Origin: Penelope pileata
Lineage: Eukaryota > Chordata > Aves > Galliformes > Cracidae
Length of the DNA stretch: 64,000 nucleotides
NCBI GenBank assembly: GCA_013396635.1
Contig: WBMW01005029.1
Span: 1,053,314 to 1,117,313, forward strand
Reading direction: 5' to 3'
Within the stretch, counting starts at the first letter, position 1. Each line of letters starts with the position of its first letter. Below, in pieces: positions 13,950-26,832 of the stretch. The translations under genes and the position numbers were made by a program. The notes under the pieces are model-generated. The model saw nothing but the letters and a program-made list of their open reading frames with translations. It did not search any database and had not been told where the DNA came from.

Positions 13950-15901
13950 TGTTCTGAGAAATCATGCAGATGGCAGAAGTGAAGACAAATCATTCTACCC
14001 TAGTTGTCTCTCCATCATAGATTCTGCTCTGAAAAACACAGGACAGTAACCTGCATGTCCTAAAAAATCCTTGACATACATGTTCATTAAACAATTTGTT
14101 TCCTAAGAAAGGTTTCTTATAAACCAATGCAATGACTGTGGCTTCTTATACACAAATAGGAAAAGAAAAATAAATACCTGTTCAGGTATACATTACCTTT
14201 TTGATACTTATTAGCAGTAAATTAGAAAATTATTTCAGCTTTAGATAACGATAGAAGATTTTAGATGTGGCTGCTGGCTCACGTGCCTGTTTTCGGGTTT
14301 TCACTAAAGCTGATTTCTGCAGCTCACATCACAAGTTCATCTCTTGTGAATCAAAGTGATATAATTTTCAAGAATACTGCTCTGTGTAACTGGGTACTGA
14401 TGATCCTGTTTAATCAGTGTCCAAATGTTGCAGGCACAGGATAAATTCTAGGGGCTTTTCTAAATGTTATGATGTGATGAGGGATTTCACTCCCGAGTAG
14501 GAGCTACGTCAGCAGGATGGCTAGTGGCTTTGTTAATCTGCTATATCCTGATATGGTTCCGGAATCATCTTAGACTAGGAAAAAGCACACCAACTGTTCT
14601 TGCATGTGCAGCCTCCTCCAGACTAGTTTATCTGCTCACCTGCTTTGCTCTAGTGTTTTAGTGCCTTTATTCAAGTCCTTCCCTTGGGTACATCCATCTG
14701 AGCCATGTAGCCAACATATGGTCTAGCAAAACTATTTCCCAGAGCTCACAAAAACCTGTGTACCTTTTTCTACAGTTTATCAGATTCATAGTAATCCCAG
14801 GTGAAATTGTACATCAGAGATCCTTCAGAAAATTTGAGCTATAAGTGGTATTGATTCCAGTCACAGAGATGGAGTATGGGTAAATCAATAGGAAATAACA
14901 TTTCTTATCCTGTATTGCTTCAAATTAAATGAAAATGTCTGCCTCCCTAGTTTTGGTGTCTTCTTTCTCATCGTTTTACTCCTTTCCTTTTCCCTTTCTC
15001 CTGGTTTTTCATTATGAACAGTACATTCTTAATCTTTCATCCCCCCTAATTCCTCAAAATGATTTCCTTCTGCATTCTTTTCTTACTTCTGTATAACACT
15101 CATTTGCACTTAACACCATATCTAATCCCCATTACAAGTCCTTGTCAACCAGTGGTTACACCACAGAGCTTTGCTTGCACAAACTTTGGCTCTTGAAGGC
15201 TCCATGGAGACAGTGTCGACCTTGTACCCCCCTTGTTTTGGGATCTGCCCTCTTGCTCCATTCCCATTTTACTTTGATTACACTAGACTGAGACACAAAT
15301 AGATGACTACTGGGTTAAAGGGGTTCAAAAGGGTATGTGTTTATGTGACTTAATTCATTCACACAGCAGAACTGGTGTGTTGTTTATCTTCAACAATCTC
15401 ACGATGCTCCAGATCAGCAGTAGTTAGTGAGGCCAGAACCATCAGCAATTTCAGGTACCTTGTTCTTTATTTATATATGAGAGTTCATTTTGTGCCAAAT
15501 ATACAAAAGACTGAATACATTTATAGACGACAAAGACTTGCACCAGAGTTGAAAAGAAATGCTAGATAAAATATTTAAGTACTGGGAAGAAAATTTCTAA
15601 AGCTTTTTTTCACAATCTTGTTAAAGAGTTCTGATAACAAATCAATTTAGAATGTGAAACATTTGCCTTTATCTTCATCTTCAACTCCATCTGATTAGGT
15701 AACGTAAATGTTTGAATTGCTGCAGCTATGAATCACTAAGAATCATAGCTGTGTTCGTTCAAAAACTATCTATAAATGCACATGCTGCTGATTCACCTTC
15801 CGGACAATATTTCATAGCCATGCTATAATTGCAAGTCAATTATAATAGCACTTCTGAGGGCTACAGGAAATGTTTAACAAGTAAATCTCACTAAGTAATA
15901 T

Positions 15902-16318
15902 CTATGATGCTGTTACAAAGCCTGGTCTTATTGCTCTGATAGCTCCCCAAGACAGACCAGGCACACCAGACACACCTGGCCTCAGGCAATCCAACCAGGC
16001 AGGACCCACAGCTGCCTGAAATAAACAGCTCCTCTTGCAGGGGGCTGCATGTCCTAGGTATAGAACAGCTGACCACTGCAGAGATACCTGGGTTGTTTGA
16101 AAGGACATTTCTAAGGCTCTGGCCAGGTTCTTAATAATTTTGGTGTAAGCAGTCTGTGTAAAATTGTTCCCAACACATGCCCATTGCTTAACAATTCTAA
16201 TTCCAGCCAATGCTATTGCAAACACAGCTACTTTAAGTTGTTTAAGAGCAAGTGCCATTTTCTGAACCATGTTTCTCTCCAAAGGGAAGACAAATGAACC
16301 ACTAGCGGTAATTAACAA
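15902..16318 (-). pseudogene. Possible decayed retroviral env TM-like fragment
   Basis: A 138-codon minus-strand frame, one of the longest in the window. Residues about 30-43 are hydrophobic (VAVFAIALAGIRIV). They are followed by an amphipathic, Q/T/L-rich segment (KNLARALEMSFQTTQVSLQ) resembling the fusion-peptide and heptad region of retroviral transmembrane envelope subunits. The next part is Cys-rich, but in this frame I do not see the usual immunosuppressive-domain or CX6CC motif. A one-base shift near 16045 would bring a different Cys-rich frame into register. I see no furin site, gag, pol or LTRs nearby. If real, it is an isolated, broken remnant of an old endogenous retrovirus. The alternative is a chance frame in slightly GC-richer DNA. 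The family guess rests on general pattern only. Confidence 0.2.
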
Positions 16319-19300
16319 GACTTATGCTAATTAAATTCTGTTTTGGCTATAACTCATAGAGTCCCTGTTGCAAATGGAAGTTTGTTTAATAGCCATATCC
16401 TCAGCAAACGCCACCATACTTTACTAAATGCTCTTAAATTCTTTTTTGTGAACGAACCTGTATAATCCGAGTACTCTTAACAGCTCATTGAACAAATCTG
16501 TTTTTTCTTTTGCAATCATTAGTCTTTTGAAATCTCGAGATATAAACTGTCCGTATGGATTGTTCTATGCAGAGAGTTCTGTTTCCAACCTGTTATTAAC
16601 AGACATATACTTCCATAATTTTATCCATTAGCCCAATTAAGTTATGATCTTAAATGCAAGTGTAGCATACCACAAATATTTGTTTATTCACAGTTTCATT
16701 TCTGGTTCCACAGAACAGATGAAGGACATCAAATTATTTGCATTTGTAGCTGTTCATAAAAGTATGGATATGTAAGCATATTATGAATCTGTTTGAGTCT
16801 ACAGATGTTTTTTGGCTACATGTGTATATCCTATCAGTCATTACAGAGAATGTTAAAAAAAAAGCCTGAATAAAGTTGTTATTTGGAGGGAACTTCAGGC
16901 CTTGAACTTCTTCCAGATTTCTTAGACTGTTTGCAACATTTTTGTATACTACAGAGAAAAAATTAAAGTGAAATCAGGCATAAGAAACTATATTTCCATC
17001 TAAATAAATTTTATACAGGTCAAAGAGAATATTTAACATAAGTACATGAGTCAAACTTCCTGCCAATGTAATAACTGCACAGCTGTGTCAGGAAAGGAAA
17101 CATCAGTACAAGGTTCAGCAAGCACAGTTCTCACCTTTTTGTTTCCACTGTTTTTGTAACCATAAATTGTAAATTTTGTGCATGTTAGTATTAATGTGTG
17201 ACTCAGCAAGCTGATTTCTGTACCAAAAAAAAAAACAACCCAAAAGGACTTCTCCTGAGCAGTGGCTTCTTCCAGAGGATAAGTAAGTCCAGGCTATAGA
17301 GTGAACATCAGAAGTGGCTTTCACAAAGACGTACAGTACAGCAAAATAACTGTGATCTTAAATGTAGCAGTCGTTACTAGTGGTGGTCAATAACTGGGTT
17401 TTTTTTGGGGGGACAACAAGGAAAGAGATCCTTCCTGTACTGTACAAAGTTGAAAATGGATGAAATTAAAAATTCTGATGGTGGACAGTGAACTTCAAGA
17501 TACTAGAAACGGCTTCTGTTTCCTTCTCTTCTTGGACTAGCATGAGCTAGACTACCCAAAAAGGTAACTCTACAAAAGAAGTGGTATGTTGGGAGCATTT
17601 AATCCCAAGACCAACATGATCACTGTAGTCACCATTAGCAATTGAAGGCTTGTAGTTGGTATGCTGAATACTATCCTTCAGAGAAGACTTCTGGAAAATG
17701 GGAATGGTTTCTGACATTCTTTATAGATTATAAGATTTAATTTTCATAATCCTTGCCAAGGCAGCTAATTTCAGTCTTCATCAATACTTTTCAGCAACTA
17801 ACTTTGGTAGAGGACTCGACAGCCAAAGCAGACCAATGTCCTGCCTATGCAAACCTTCTGCCTCTCAGGAGTTTGACTCTCACCTTCCTGCTCAAGGTGA
17901 TGAAGGTTTTGTCTCCTTGAAGCCTCTGACATTGCCAGAGACAAGTCAAAAGACAAGGCGTGTAGTCATCATATAAGGACTGCACTATTGCTCAGAAATA
18001 CCCTGCAAGTTAGCTCTGGGCCAGCAAACACTCCAACAGCTCTGTGATGCTCCATATGTATCTTCTCAGCTGGGCTAATTAACCTAGGCAGATTGCTCTG
18101 TTAATGTTGTTCATACTGCCTTTGGTGCCCAAGGTAAGATGAATATACTTCTAAGACACTGCATTATGTTGTGCAGACATATCCAAAGATGAAAAATGAC
18201 AAAATAGATGAGGGAAAAGAATTACAAGGGATGAAAAAGCATTGCGTTTTAAAATGCCATGATCAATATCGCTCAACAGAACAGAACTCAAGAAATACAG
18301 TTTTCCATTGTCAAACGTGCCATGCTTTTCAGACAGATAAACGACTGTATTCGTCAATATAACTATGAACAGAGGCAGTTTGGAAAGGAGAAAACACTTC
18401 AAACTGGTTGAATCAGGTTGAGGACAAGATTTTTGACCTTTGGAAAGAGTTTTTTTTAGAAACAGGTTCTGATCTTTATATGAAAAGAAATTAAACTTTT
18501 CCTTTATTATATAGGAGCTGTAGACTTCTATAGAAAAAGGTTGTAAGTTTACGTCTCTAGAATTGAAATGAAAGTTCATCTTCTCTCCTAAAAGGAACAA
18601 GAGAATGTGACAGCTCGGATTTCTCAAAGTACTAAGTTGTTTTTCATCTGATCTCTGTTTTTCACTTTAAGTAGGAAGGAAATTGCTCTTCATACGACAA
18701 TTTTTCCATGAGAAATAAGCAATGGATAGAAAATACATTTCACTTCTCAAAACCATGTATTACAATGAAAGATCTCTCAAATTGAGTTTTAAGATGTTAC
18801 TGTCAAAGAATTCAGTGCCCAATGATCCAAGTTCTTATTAATTCTAGCAATCTCATCAGCTTTCTTGAGTGAATACAGATTTGAAGGACCTAGGATTTTG
18901 CCTGTAGGTAGAGAAACAGGTTGTTAATTGACAGAAAGGATCTCAGATTTTTTTTCCAGCATTCTGAAGGCACAATTGTTCTTTCCTTTCTTAACTTGGT
19001 CAGCTGTGTGATTCGGTAAAGATCTATAGAGAAGCATTTTTCTTTCTGAAGGTGTTGCCACTCAAAATGTAAATACTACATGATCCCATACCGCACTTAG
19101 AATTTCCAAGGTATTCATTTTTATACAATGATGAGTCAGATTGCAGCACAGTAATGTCTGGGTTAGAAAAGCTATTGTGCATTAAATTATAGATTAGATG
19201 TATTCTTGGATAATAAAGACTTCCCCCACCTCCCTTTTTCACATTTTTTTTCAATCCATCTGAAATCCATTTGAAAGCTGCTTTCAAATCCACTATTTCC

Positions 19301-19447
19301 ATCTACTCATCAGCTAGAAAACTTTATCATATATTTCATAAAAAGACTAACATTCCTCAGAGTCCATACTATGAAAGCCTTAATTTTGAAGCTTAAACAT
19401 CAATTTCTTTTTTCTTAATGTGATGATTGATAATTTGTGATGACTAT
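16319..19447. other. Unique AT-rich DNA, no gene recognised
   Basis: Contains the longest AT-rich frame of the window (18151-18627, minus, 158 codons). That frame is rich in Phe/Leu/Ser/Lys with no domain, signal or repeat pattern, and a shorter frame overlaps it on the other strand. It fits chance better than a gene. Short A- and T-runs occur at 16855-16862, 17225-17236 and 17399-17406. Confidence 0.5.
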
Positions 19448-19510
19448 TTATTAAAACATTTTGCATTTGAGTAGCACTTTTCACTGAAAGATAACACTTC
19501 CATATTTTAA
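19448..19510 (+). repeat. MIR-like SINE 5' part, old and diverged
   Basis: The stretch TTTTGCATTTGAGTAGCACT, continuing TTTCACTGAAAGATAACACTTC, resembles the part of MIR-type SINEs that precedes the CACTTTACA block, in which a short 'atagcacttttcat' motif leads into 'aaagcactttac'. The following bases are too decayed to follow. The call is based on pattern memory and needs a profile search. Confidence 0.35.
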
Positions 19511-22500
19511 GATGAATATTACTGTTGTCAAGATAAGTAAATGTAATAAGGGGCTTTCAAGAGCTACTCCTTTGAGAAAAGAATAATAAAATAACAACAA
19601 CAAAAAACAACACTATAAAATACATTCAAAAGCCTCAAACCCAACAACACAGAAACAGATTGAATCATTTACGGTTCTTTGCTTTGAGTTAAAATGCTTT
19701 CATATTCTTTTAAACATATATATACACCCATTATTATCAACCTAGTTCCACCTACTATTAAAAAGAAAGAAAAGATACTGCCTATGATCTTCAATCTAAA
19801 AATTAACATGTGAACCCCTCACCTATACAGAATACATTCTGGTTTTGTTTTGGGATGCAATAATTATATCTTTGTATAATTTTCATTTCATGGACTAAGA
19901 ATCAAATTTCTAACTGCACTACTTCTTTAATCTGTTAACGAAGGTTGTGAGAAGATTTGAAAATATACACTGGACATTAAAAAAAGGTATAAAGGTTCTT
20001 TTGCCTTTCCTGTATCTTATTCATTTGCTAGTAATGCAGGAAAAGGATTTTTTCTGTTTTTATAAAATTAAGGAACAGTTAAGATTCACTTAAAATACGT
20101 TTTGATTCTAGAATTTATTCCAAGATAGACTGTCCCCTGTGTCAACTCTGGAAAGCACTGAGTTTATTTGAAATACCTAAGGGAGTGGCTACTTAATTCT
20201 TTGGCTTGAAAGTGTTGGATAACTGAACACAGCCTGAAAAATCCTAGAGGACTGAACTGGAATTAATATTGACATTAAAAGATGCCAAGAAAGAAAAATC
20301 TCAGGACAGTAACAAAAATCCCCAGATGAAACTGCAAAAATTTCCATCAGAATTTTCAAACCATAAAATGTTTTTTTTCATTCTTTCTTAGAAAGCAGTA
20401 ATAACTATTCTTCTCAAATTCCTTTCAAACAGGACATTAAATGAACATATAAAAATTACAGGATGATTTTCTGTTTGCAACTACAAAAATTTCCACCAAT
20501 GGACTAAATAAAGATAAACCATATCTCTTGCACTACAGAAAGAAACCTACTGTGGGCAACACCCACTTACACTGTTCCATGCCCATTTACACTCAAGGAA
20601 CTCATTCCAGTTCTCAAACATTGTTCAATTTGTCAATTATATAATCCCAACATTTTTTTCTTCCTTCAGGCTACAGAGTGCTTTATCTGTAATTATTTAT
20701 TCTCTTACAATGTAGCACAATTAGTTCCCTTAGCCTGTTGTTTCTATTTGAGTTTTCTCATAACTATTCCATGTTATTAAAGGAAATTCTGTCTCTAACA
20801 AGAATAGTAAAAAACTTACAAATGACTGTTCTTTGAACAGGTCAAGTGCATCATTTGTAGTCTGCATGCCAACATAAAAACTGAACAGAAGAATGGAATA
20901 GATTTATAGTTACAAAGGAAAATGTGAAGAAAGGTTCAACACATTACCTACGTGTAAGTAAAAGAATTATCTATCCAAAAGGTCAGACATTGTAAGTAGT
21001 TCCTGACATTAATTCCAGCTGTGAGCCTTATTAGGATCATGACCTGAAATAATTCCTACTTTCCCAAAGCTGCTTGCATTTTACCTATCTATATTTCTGT
21101 GTTCTACCTATTATGTGTTGTTATATCTCTAACTGTTAATTTACAAGACAAGAATATCAAATTAGCTGCAAACCAGCTGGCTAAAATTCACACTTGGCAT
21201 TCCAGTCTCCCTTTGATGATTCCAGGATGTAATTTTTTTCCCAACAGGTCTGTTTTTTTTTTATTGTTTTTTTTTTTTTAAAAAAATTCAGTTTATCTGC
21301 AGCCTTACAGCCTAATATATTATTCTGACCACAGAAGTTACATTCATTAGTAAGGAGTTAGATTCAACCCACAGTAGCAGCTAAGTGTCCATGCACATTC
21401 AATCATCACAAATATCCTGATCATGAGTGTTTCCTCTGACCACGCTGTGTTTAGCATGAATTAAACTCACATCACAGTGTGCTCATGGCCTCTAGAAAAA
21501 ATCTAGGAGTGATGTAGGCCTAATTTGGTTTTAAAATATTTGCCTAATAAATTGTAGTTTCATGAAGCAATGCACAGCTCATATCAAATATTTACATAGC
21601 AATACTATACAGACATACACATACTGCAGTGAATTGTGTGCCGGTAGGCTGTTTCCTACAGCCTACAAGTCCCCTGAGAAGCATAAATTACAAAGCCATA
21701 GGAGAAGAAAAAACAATGAAACAGGACAAGTAATGGACATACAGATGTAAGCGTGCGAGCTTTCAAATATACTATATAATGTGATAATCAGAAATGTCTT
21801 CACAGTGAAAAGGGAAGGATAGAAGTTACTAAAGGTATCTGTTTAGGCAAAGTGGATGTCATGAAAAGAGGCATAATAAAGCCAAGACTAAACGAGATGC
21901 AGTGTAGGTTTTGAGAGGCTCAGAGAGGAATTTGGCACTCCTCTGCTATTGCTCTCCAGTGGGAGAAAGACTTTTCTCTGTAATGCTCTCCTTGGTTACA
22001 CTGAAAGTATCCTAGTAGCTAAGGATATCATACATCTTTACATGTGGTTTTCTGCATGTGTACTCTTTTTCATCCGAACAATGTTGTTGTCCACATAAAA
22101 AGCAGACTTTGGCCACTTGTCTGGAGTTTCCAGATGTCCAGAAACACTGATAAGGAGAAGCTTTGGCTAGGCTTCAGATGTCTGTAATTCCCATCCAGAC
22201 AGACACTGCACATGCATAAATGAATAGCACAAATGCTTTGGAGCTTGATTGGTCCTGGATGCACTGAACTCACTGCAAGATGTTATCTGTCATATGCAAA
22301 CATACGTGTTAATTTATGCTTAAGAAACGTGAAGGTATTAGTCCTGCAGCAAAGAAACTTAGTAGAGTTCTAACTGAGGTAATCATGGAAGTGTATAAGC
22401 ATTTTAAGGAATACGTGGACCTCTACTGAGCAAGGAAGAACATAAATAGGCCTAATTCACTATAATACTCTTAGCTAGAATGAATTGGACGTGCAGAACA

Positions 22501-23410
22501 TGGGTGAGGAACGAGACCCAGAATCCTGCTTTTACTGAAGTCAGAGGACTAGCCACAGCCCAAAGGACTTGCCTGTATCATTGCTAAAGTCAAAAGTAAA
22601 GATCACCATTTTCTGTGAGTGCTGGACAGGGTTTCAGAGTCAAATGAAGTAGGTGTTTTGGAAATGAAGTTGCTTCAGACAGGTTCTTCACAAAATCAAG
22701 CATTCTAGGTCTTAACAATAAACATAGGATTATACAAAAGTTTCTGACTCACACAACTGAGGACAGCAATCTCCCATCAAAATGACACTCCTCCAAGGAA
22801 TGACAGATGTCTGAGAGACATACACTCTCCTCCACTGCAGGCCCTTAAATGAGCTCAAGGCAGCTCAACCCTGGGTCCACCCCTTCTAATCATGTGGGTA
22901 GCACAGGTGCAAACGATTTGCCTGCGCTCCCCAGGACAGCCACAGCCTTTACTACAGGTGCTCAATCACAGGTTCAGGCCACGACCTAACATTCCCCCTA
23001 TAGCAGGTGAGCTGAGGAGGACCATACAATTGCTCATGATTGCCTTGAACCTCTGTACTCATCGATGCTGTCAATATATTAAGCAGAACCTGCAGAATTT
23101 TCAACCACAAAGTGGAGCACTTGAGAAGTGTTGATTTTTTGTTGATTGGGGTGAAAAATGGGGAAGATGGCCCATGGCATCAGCAACTGAAAAATTTGAC
23201 ACCAAGAAAGATGGACAATCAAATGATAAGACATCTCACTGAGGAACAGAGAAACTGAGCAGAGAGCAAGTTATATGCAGTTGGTAGAAGCAACCTGGGT
23301 GGAAGACAAAAAATAATTCCGTAGATGAGACAAACAGCACTCAGCCAAGTAGTGAAGTACATGTTCTCAAGGCCCCAAAATGTTCTTGGCAGGCCTGGGA
23401 CAAGCCACTT
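19511..23410. other. Unique AT-rich DNA, no gene recognised
   Basis: Very AT-rich between 19560 and 20100. T-runs with a small A-run lie at 21247-21290. Between 22780 and 23050 the sequence is somewhat more GC-rich and carries an 80-codon + frame (22892-23134) with no recognisable motif. No repeat boundary is identified. Confidence 0.55.
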
Positions 23411-23458
23411 ATTTTCTCTTTCTTTCTCTCCCTCTCTCTCTTTTTTTTTTTTTTTTTC
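23411..23458. repeat. Polypyrimidine (CT/T)n tract
   Basis: A run of T and C with almost no purines, TTTCTCTTTCTTTCTCTCCC followed by CTCTCTC and a T-run of about 17. It is simple sequence. It could resemble a splice-acceptor tract, but no AG-exon context follows that I can support. Confidence 0.9.
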
Positions 23459-24429
23459 AAGTTTCCTTCCTATCAAGCATTGCTTTTTGTCAACATAGGG
23501 GCTTGCTTATTTTCATTAAACAACATATTCACGTGTATATATACACATTAGGCTACAAATATATACATAGCTACAAAAACATATTTATAGGCTTATTTGT
23601 TTTTAAAATACCTTACTTGCTTACCTAGAAGCCCTAGAATGTAAAGAATAAATGCACAGGAAGAGTGGAAACTGATTCAAAGAGATGATTACCTATCAGG
23701 ATTACCTAACTGGATTTTTCTCTAAGAATAGTTTCAGATTGGAGGCAGTTAGGACAAGGTGAAGAGGAAAATACAGTCAAATATCTTATGTGCCATTAGA
23801 TCAGTTAGAAAGGCAGTTGTAATTTCATTCTTTGGCTCTTGGTAGAAATGTTCAGTGAAGCAAGATTTAGAAATTCAGCGATATTTTTTTTAGAAGGTTT
23901 AGCCTTGGATGTGAGAATTGCTAAGGAGAGTAATCTCAAACTAACAGCAGAAAACCCAAAATAAGAAAAAATATTACTTGATCTTGACTGCAACCTCCTG
24001 TGTTTTCTCCATAGACTTATTTTATATGGATACTTTCCAGATCAGTTCACAACAGGATAATGGCCTTTCACTTCTCATGCTTTTTATTTAACAAATATGT
24101 TTGGAGTCCCAGAAATGCCTTCCAAGAAGAAAGAATTTATAGAAAAACAGTGTGTTTGAGATTGTATTTCTTGTCGGGACAAAGCAGAATTAGTATATAA
24201 ACAGTGAGGTGACCTTAACCAGCAGGAACAACTGAGCTCACAACCCATTTTACTTGCTCTGGTGTTTTAAGACAGTTCCCCAAATTCTTTAATTTGCTCT
24301 GGCCTCAAGTGTAGAGACTGTTGTGAGAATTTGGCAGTGCCTGTGGAGAGAGCATTTTATCTTTCCATCTGGGTGGCTTATGACTGGCCAGAGCAAAATT
24401 CCCCTAGCACAGGGTTTGGAGAAGAAAAT
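23459..24429. other. Unique AT-rich DNA, no gene recognised
   Basis: AT-rich sequence including TATA-repeats around 23536-23600. No frame longer than about 85 codons and no recognised repeat. Confidence 0.55.
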
Positions 24430-24798
24430 GTTCCTTGCCTTGTCAAGGAGACAGGGCAGAGCAAGAGCACCTGCACCTTCTGTGGTGTAGGAGGACACAA
24501 TCTGCCTTGACCTACACGATCCTGGGAGCCCCTGCAGCAGCTCAGCAACAGGAGAGGACCATAGCTCACACAGTAGTGCTGCCAGAAGGATGTCCATCCC
24601 TTCTTGCCCTGGGATCCTTCTGGCAGACAAGCTGCTGCCTGAGGCACAGCTCCAGCTTCCTTTGCACTCAGGCCCTGGAGGAACGGAACATCCTCCAGCT
24701 GCCCTGCCCGCTGACACCTCTGCTGCAGGCCATGGACATTTTAATTTGAAGGGAGATGTGTGCCCATTTGTACACACTAGCACATCCAGACCTGGCAT
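24289..24798 (-). CDS. Unassigned 169-codon open frame in GC-richer patch
   Basis: The longest open frame in the window, starting at an ATG (24796-24798). Its sequence lies mostly in a patch (about 24430-24740) that is clearly richer in G and C than its surroundings. The predicted product is rich in Ala, Ser, Leu, Cys and Gly, with no domain, signal peptide or repeat I can identify. Frames of 104 and 71 codons on the opposite strand and an 89-codon frame on the same strand overlap it, as expected when GC richness removes stop codons by chance. It could be part of a lineage-specific transcript or non-coding RNA, but nothing shows that it is translated. Listed as an open frame, not as a confirmed gene. 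Confidence 0.1.
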   Translation of the reverse strand: MPGLDVLVCTNGHTSPFKLKCPWPAAEVSAGRAAGGCSVPPGPECKGSWSCASGSSLSARRIPGQEGMDILLAALLCELWSSPVAELLQGLPGSCRSRQIVSSYTTEGAGALALPCLLDKARNIFFSKPCARGILLWPVISHPDGKIKCSLHRHCQILTTVSTLEARAN

Positions 24799-26430
24799 GC
24801 AGTGAAGGGCACATTCAAGCTTTGCTTTTAACAGTGCAATAAATTAGCACAGCTGTTTAATTCAAAACAATCTGTTTACTTGCCCACATGTGACTGTGGA
24901 AAGATTACAAGAAATTAGAACATCTAAAAATAGAAGGAGTGTCAGGGAAGAAACAATTAAACAGTGCAATGTGACTTGATCCTGGCCATTCCTCTTACCT
25001 GCAAACCGCCCAGGGCTGCTCCTGGTTGTTTCTTCCAACCTCACTGCTCAGTTACTCTCAAAGGGAGGGCTCGACATGAAATCAGTGTATCTTCATTTTC
25101 CTCTTTTGTTGAGAGAAGCCCCAGATCCCACCACCCTTTGTCTCCCTGTCCTCAGAGACATCTTGGGAGAAGGTGAAGGACTCGTAAGCCTGCAGATATC
25201 TGATGCACTTTGTGCACTCACAGGGTGGCTAGCTGAGACCTGAAGAGACCTGTGATCACAGGGCAGAGCCAAGCCTGTTTGATCTATCACTGCAGCTCTT
25301 CAAGAAGTCAAGCTATTCTGAATTCTCAGCAAATCTCTACCCTTCCATCATTTTGTATTGCAAATTAAAGTGGTGCTAGCGCCTGTGCTGGTGTTTATGG
25401 GTCACCTCTCTAGTTGGATGTAGATCTCCTGCAAGACATTCTTGAGCTTGCTTTCTCTTGGCTAGATTTGGTGTCTTCGCTCCGGAGAGAAGCACTCCAC
25501 CTCCAGGACCCTGGCATGGGCTATGTGGAGGGACACTGTTGGGGTACAAATGTGCTGTGCTATACAGTAGCAGGTGTCAACGTAGATTTCTCCTCCTGCT
25601 TTTTATGATTTACAAGCCAGGCAATGTGTAGCGTGAACTCCACTTTCAGACTGACTGTACTATTTTTCTGATGAAAAAATTGATTAATCAAGAAGATACC
25701 ACAGTTTTGGTGAAAACATTCACATTTTGTACTAGTATTGGAAACTGGTTGAATTTGTTTAATGTACCTTCAGACATTCAGAAGTAAGCCATTTTTAGAA
25801 ACTGTCTTTCTAGGACATCCCTCCTGATCCACTGATGGGAGGAGTGAGAGAAATATCATCTTAAAAGAGTGATATTTTAGACACTGATTTTAGGGATGTA
25901 TGATTCACACTGGAACGGTGGATATCTCTTTCCATTAAGCATAGAGGACATTAAAAACAAATGAACAGAAATGTGGTCCTTTGTAGGAACTAACAAAAAG
26001 CTAGATGAGTAACACACTGTTTTTATTTTCCCTCTTTCCCCTTGATTAAACTTGAACTACACTTGAATTTGCTTTCTAAATTGTCTTTTTCTTCATCTTC
26101 AGTAATTGTTCCTCAAGCTGTGTTCTTCTGTTCTCTACTTCTGAGGCTTATTTAACTGTTCAACTGGTTTAGCTCTTGGAAGTTGCCTTTGTACCCCACA
26201 TATAAAACATAACCTTAGTTGCAAGGAAAATATTTCAGTGTTTTTAAACCAATAAAATTCTTGTGAAATTCATCCTAGAGCTTCAGTTATTTTAATAACT
26301 AATTTTCTGCTAAATATCTAAGATGCAGTTGACTTTATTTAGAGACTCATACATTTTACTTTCATTGCACAATACCTTTAATAATACTTCTACATTATTA
26401 TTGCGATGTGGACCAAGTAAGGTGGAGAAT
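24799..26430. other. Unique DNA, no gene recognised
   Basis: Moderately GC-rich from 24960 to 25290, then AT-rich. Overlapping frames of 60-70 codons at 24862-25290 on both strands are chance-like. No repeat is recognised. Confidence 0.5.
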
Positions 26431-26500
26431 ATATGATTTACAGATGAGTAAAATGAAGTATGAGGTACAGATGAGTAAGCTGAGAAGTTGTGACATCCTC
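26431..26500 (+). repeat. Possible MIR fragment with 13-bp direct repeat
   Basis: GATTTACAGATGAGTAAAAT resembles the MIR SINE core, in which TTTTACAGATGAGGAAACTGAGG is typical. The 13-mer TACAGATGAGTAA is repeated exactly at 26439-26451 and 26466-26478, which suggests a local duplication inside an old MIR. The rest is too diverged for confident alignment. Confidence 0.3.
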
Positions 26501-26605
26501 AATCCTATGAGATAACATTCTAACAACCTGGAAATAACCACAATACTACATTATAATTATCCATAACTTAAGCTATATTTTTAGGGTTTCAGTAGGACTA
26601 TTCAC

Positions 26606-26832
26606 ATAGAATCATAGAATCATAGAATGGCCTGGGTTTGAAGGGACCCCAAGGATCATTCTATGATCATCAGGTTCCAACTCCCCTGTCACAGGCAGGG
26701 CCACCAGCCTCCAGATCAGGTACTGGATCAGGTTGCCCAGGACTCCATCCAACCTGGCCTTGACCACCTCCAGAGACGGGGCATCCACAGCCTCTCTGGG
26801 CAGCCTGTTCCAGCAGCTCACCACTCTCTCAC
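26606..26832 (-). mobile_element. CR1 LINE 3' end, minus strand
   Basis: Opens on the + strand with ATAGAATCATAGAATCATAG, the reverse complement of the CR1 3' octamer array. Reading the minus strand gives the CR1 ORF2 tail (WNRLPREAVDAPSLEVVKAR, then LDGVLGNLI). Compared with the copies at 11070 and 45158, the usual TAG stop after this tail is CAG here (26723-26725), so the frame runs on into the 3' UTR, to 26612. Only about 227 bp remain, strongly 5'-truncated, ending near CTCTCACATGC. It is a fossil copy with no coding capacity. Confidence 0.95.

Larger units (their letters stand above)
13081..15901. other. Unique AT-rich DNA with simple repeats, no gene
   Basis: Holds a 23-T run (13709-13731) and a CACA/CATG-rich local duplication (13910-13949). 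The 95-codon minus-strand frame at 13678-13965 exists only because it reads through these low-complexity tracts (poly-Lys from the T-run). A pyrimidine-rich stretch runs from 14940 to 15010. No coding exon or recognisable transposon was found. Confidence 0.55.

Noticed and set aside
13678..13965. 95-codon minus-strand frame
   Set aside because: Produced by reading through a 23-T run (poly-Lys) and a CACA-rich duplication.
18151..18627. 158-codon minus-strand frame as a gene
   Set aside because: AT-rich composition, no domain, no signal, no splice or promoter context; a frame this long is expected by chance in 64 kb.
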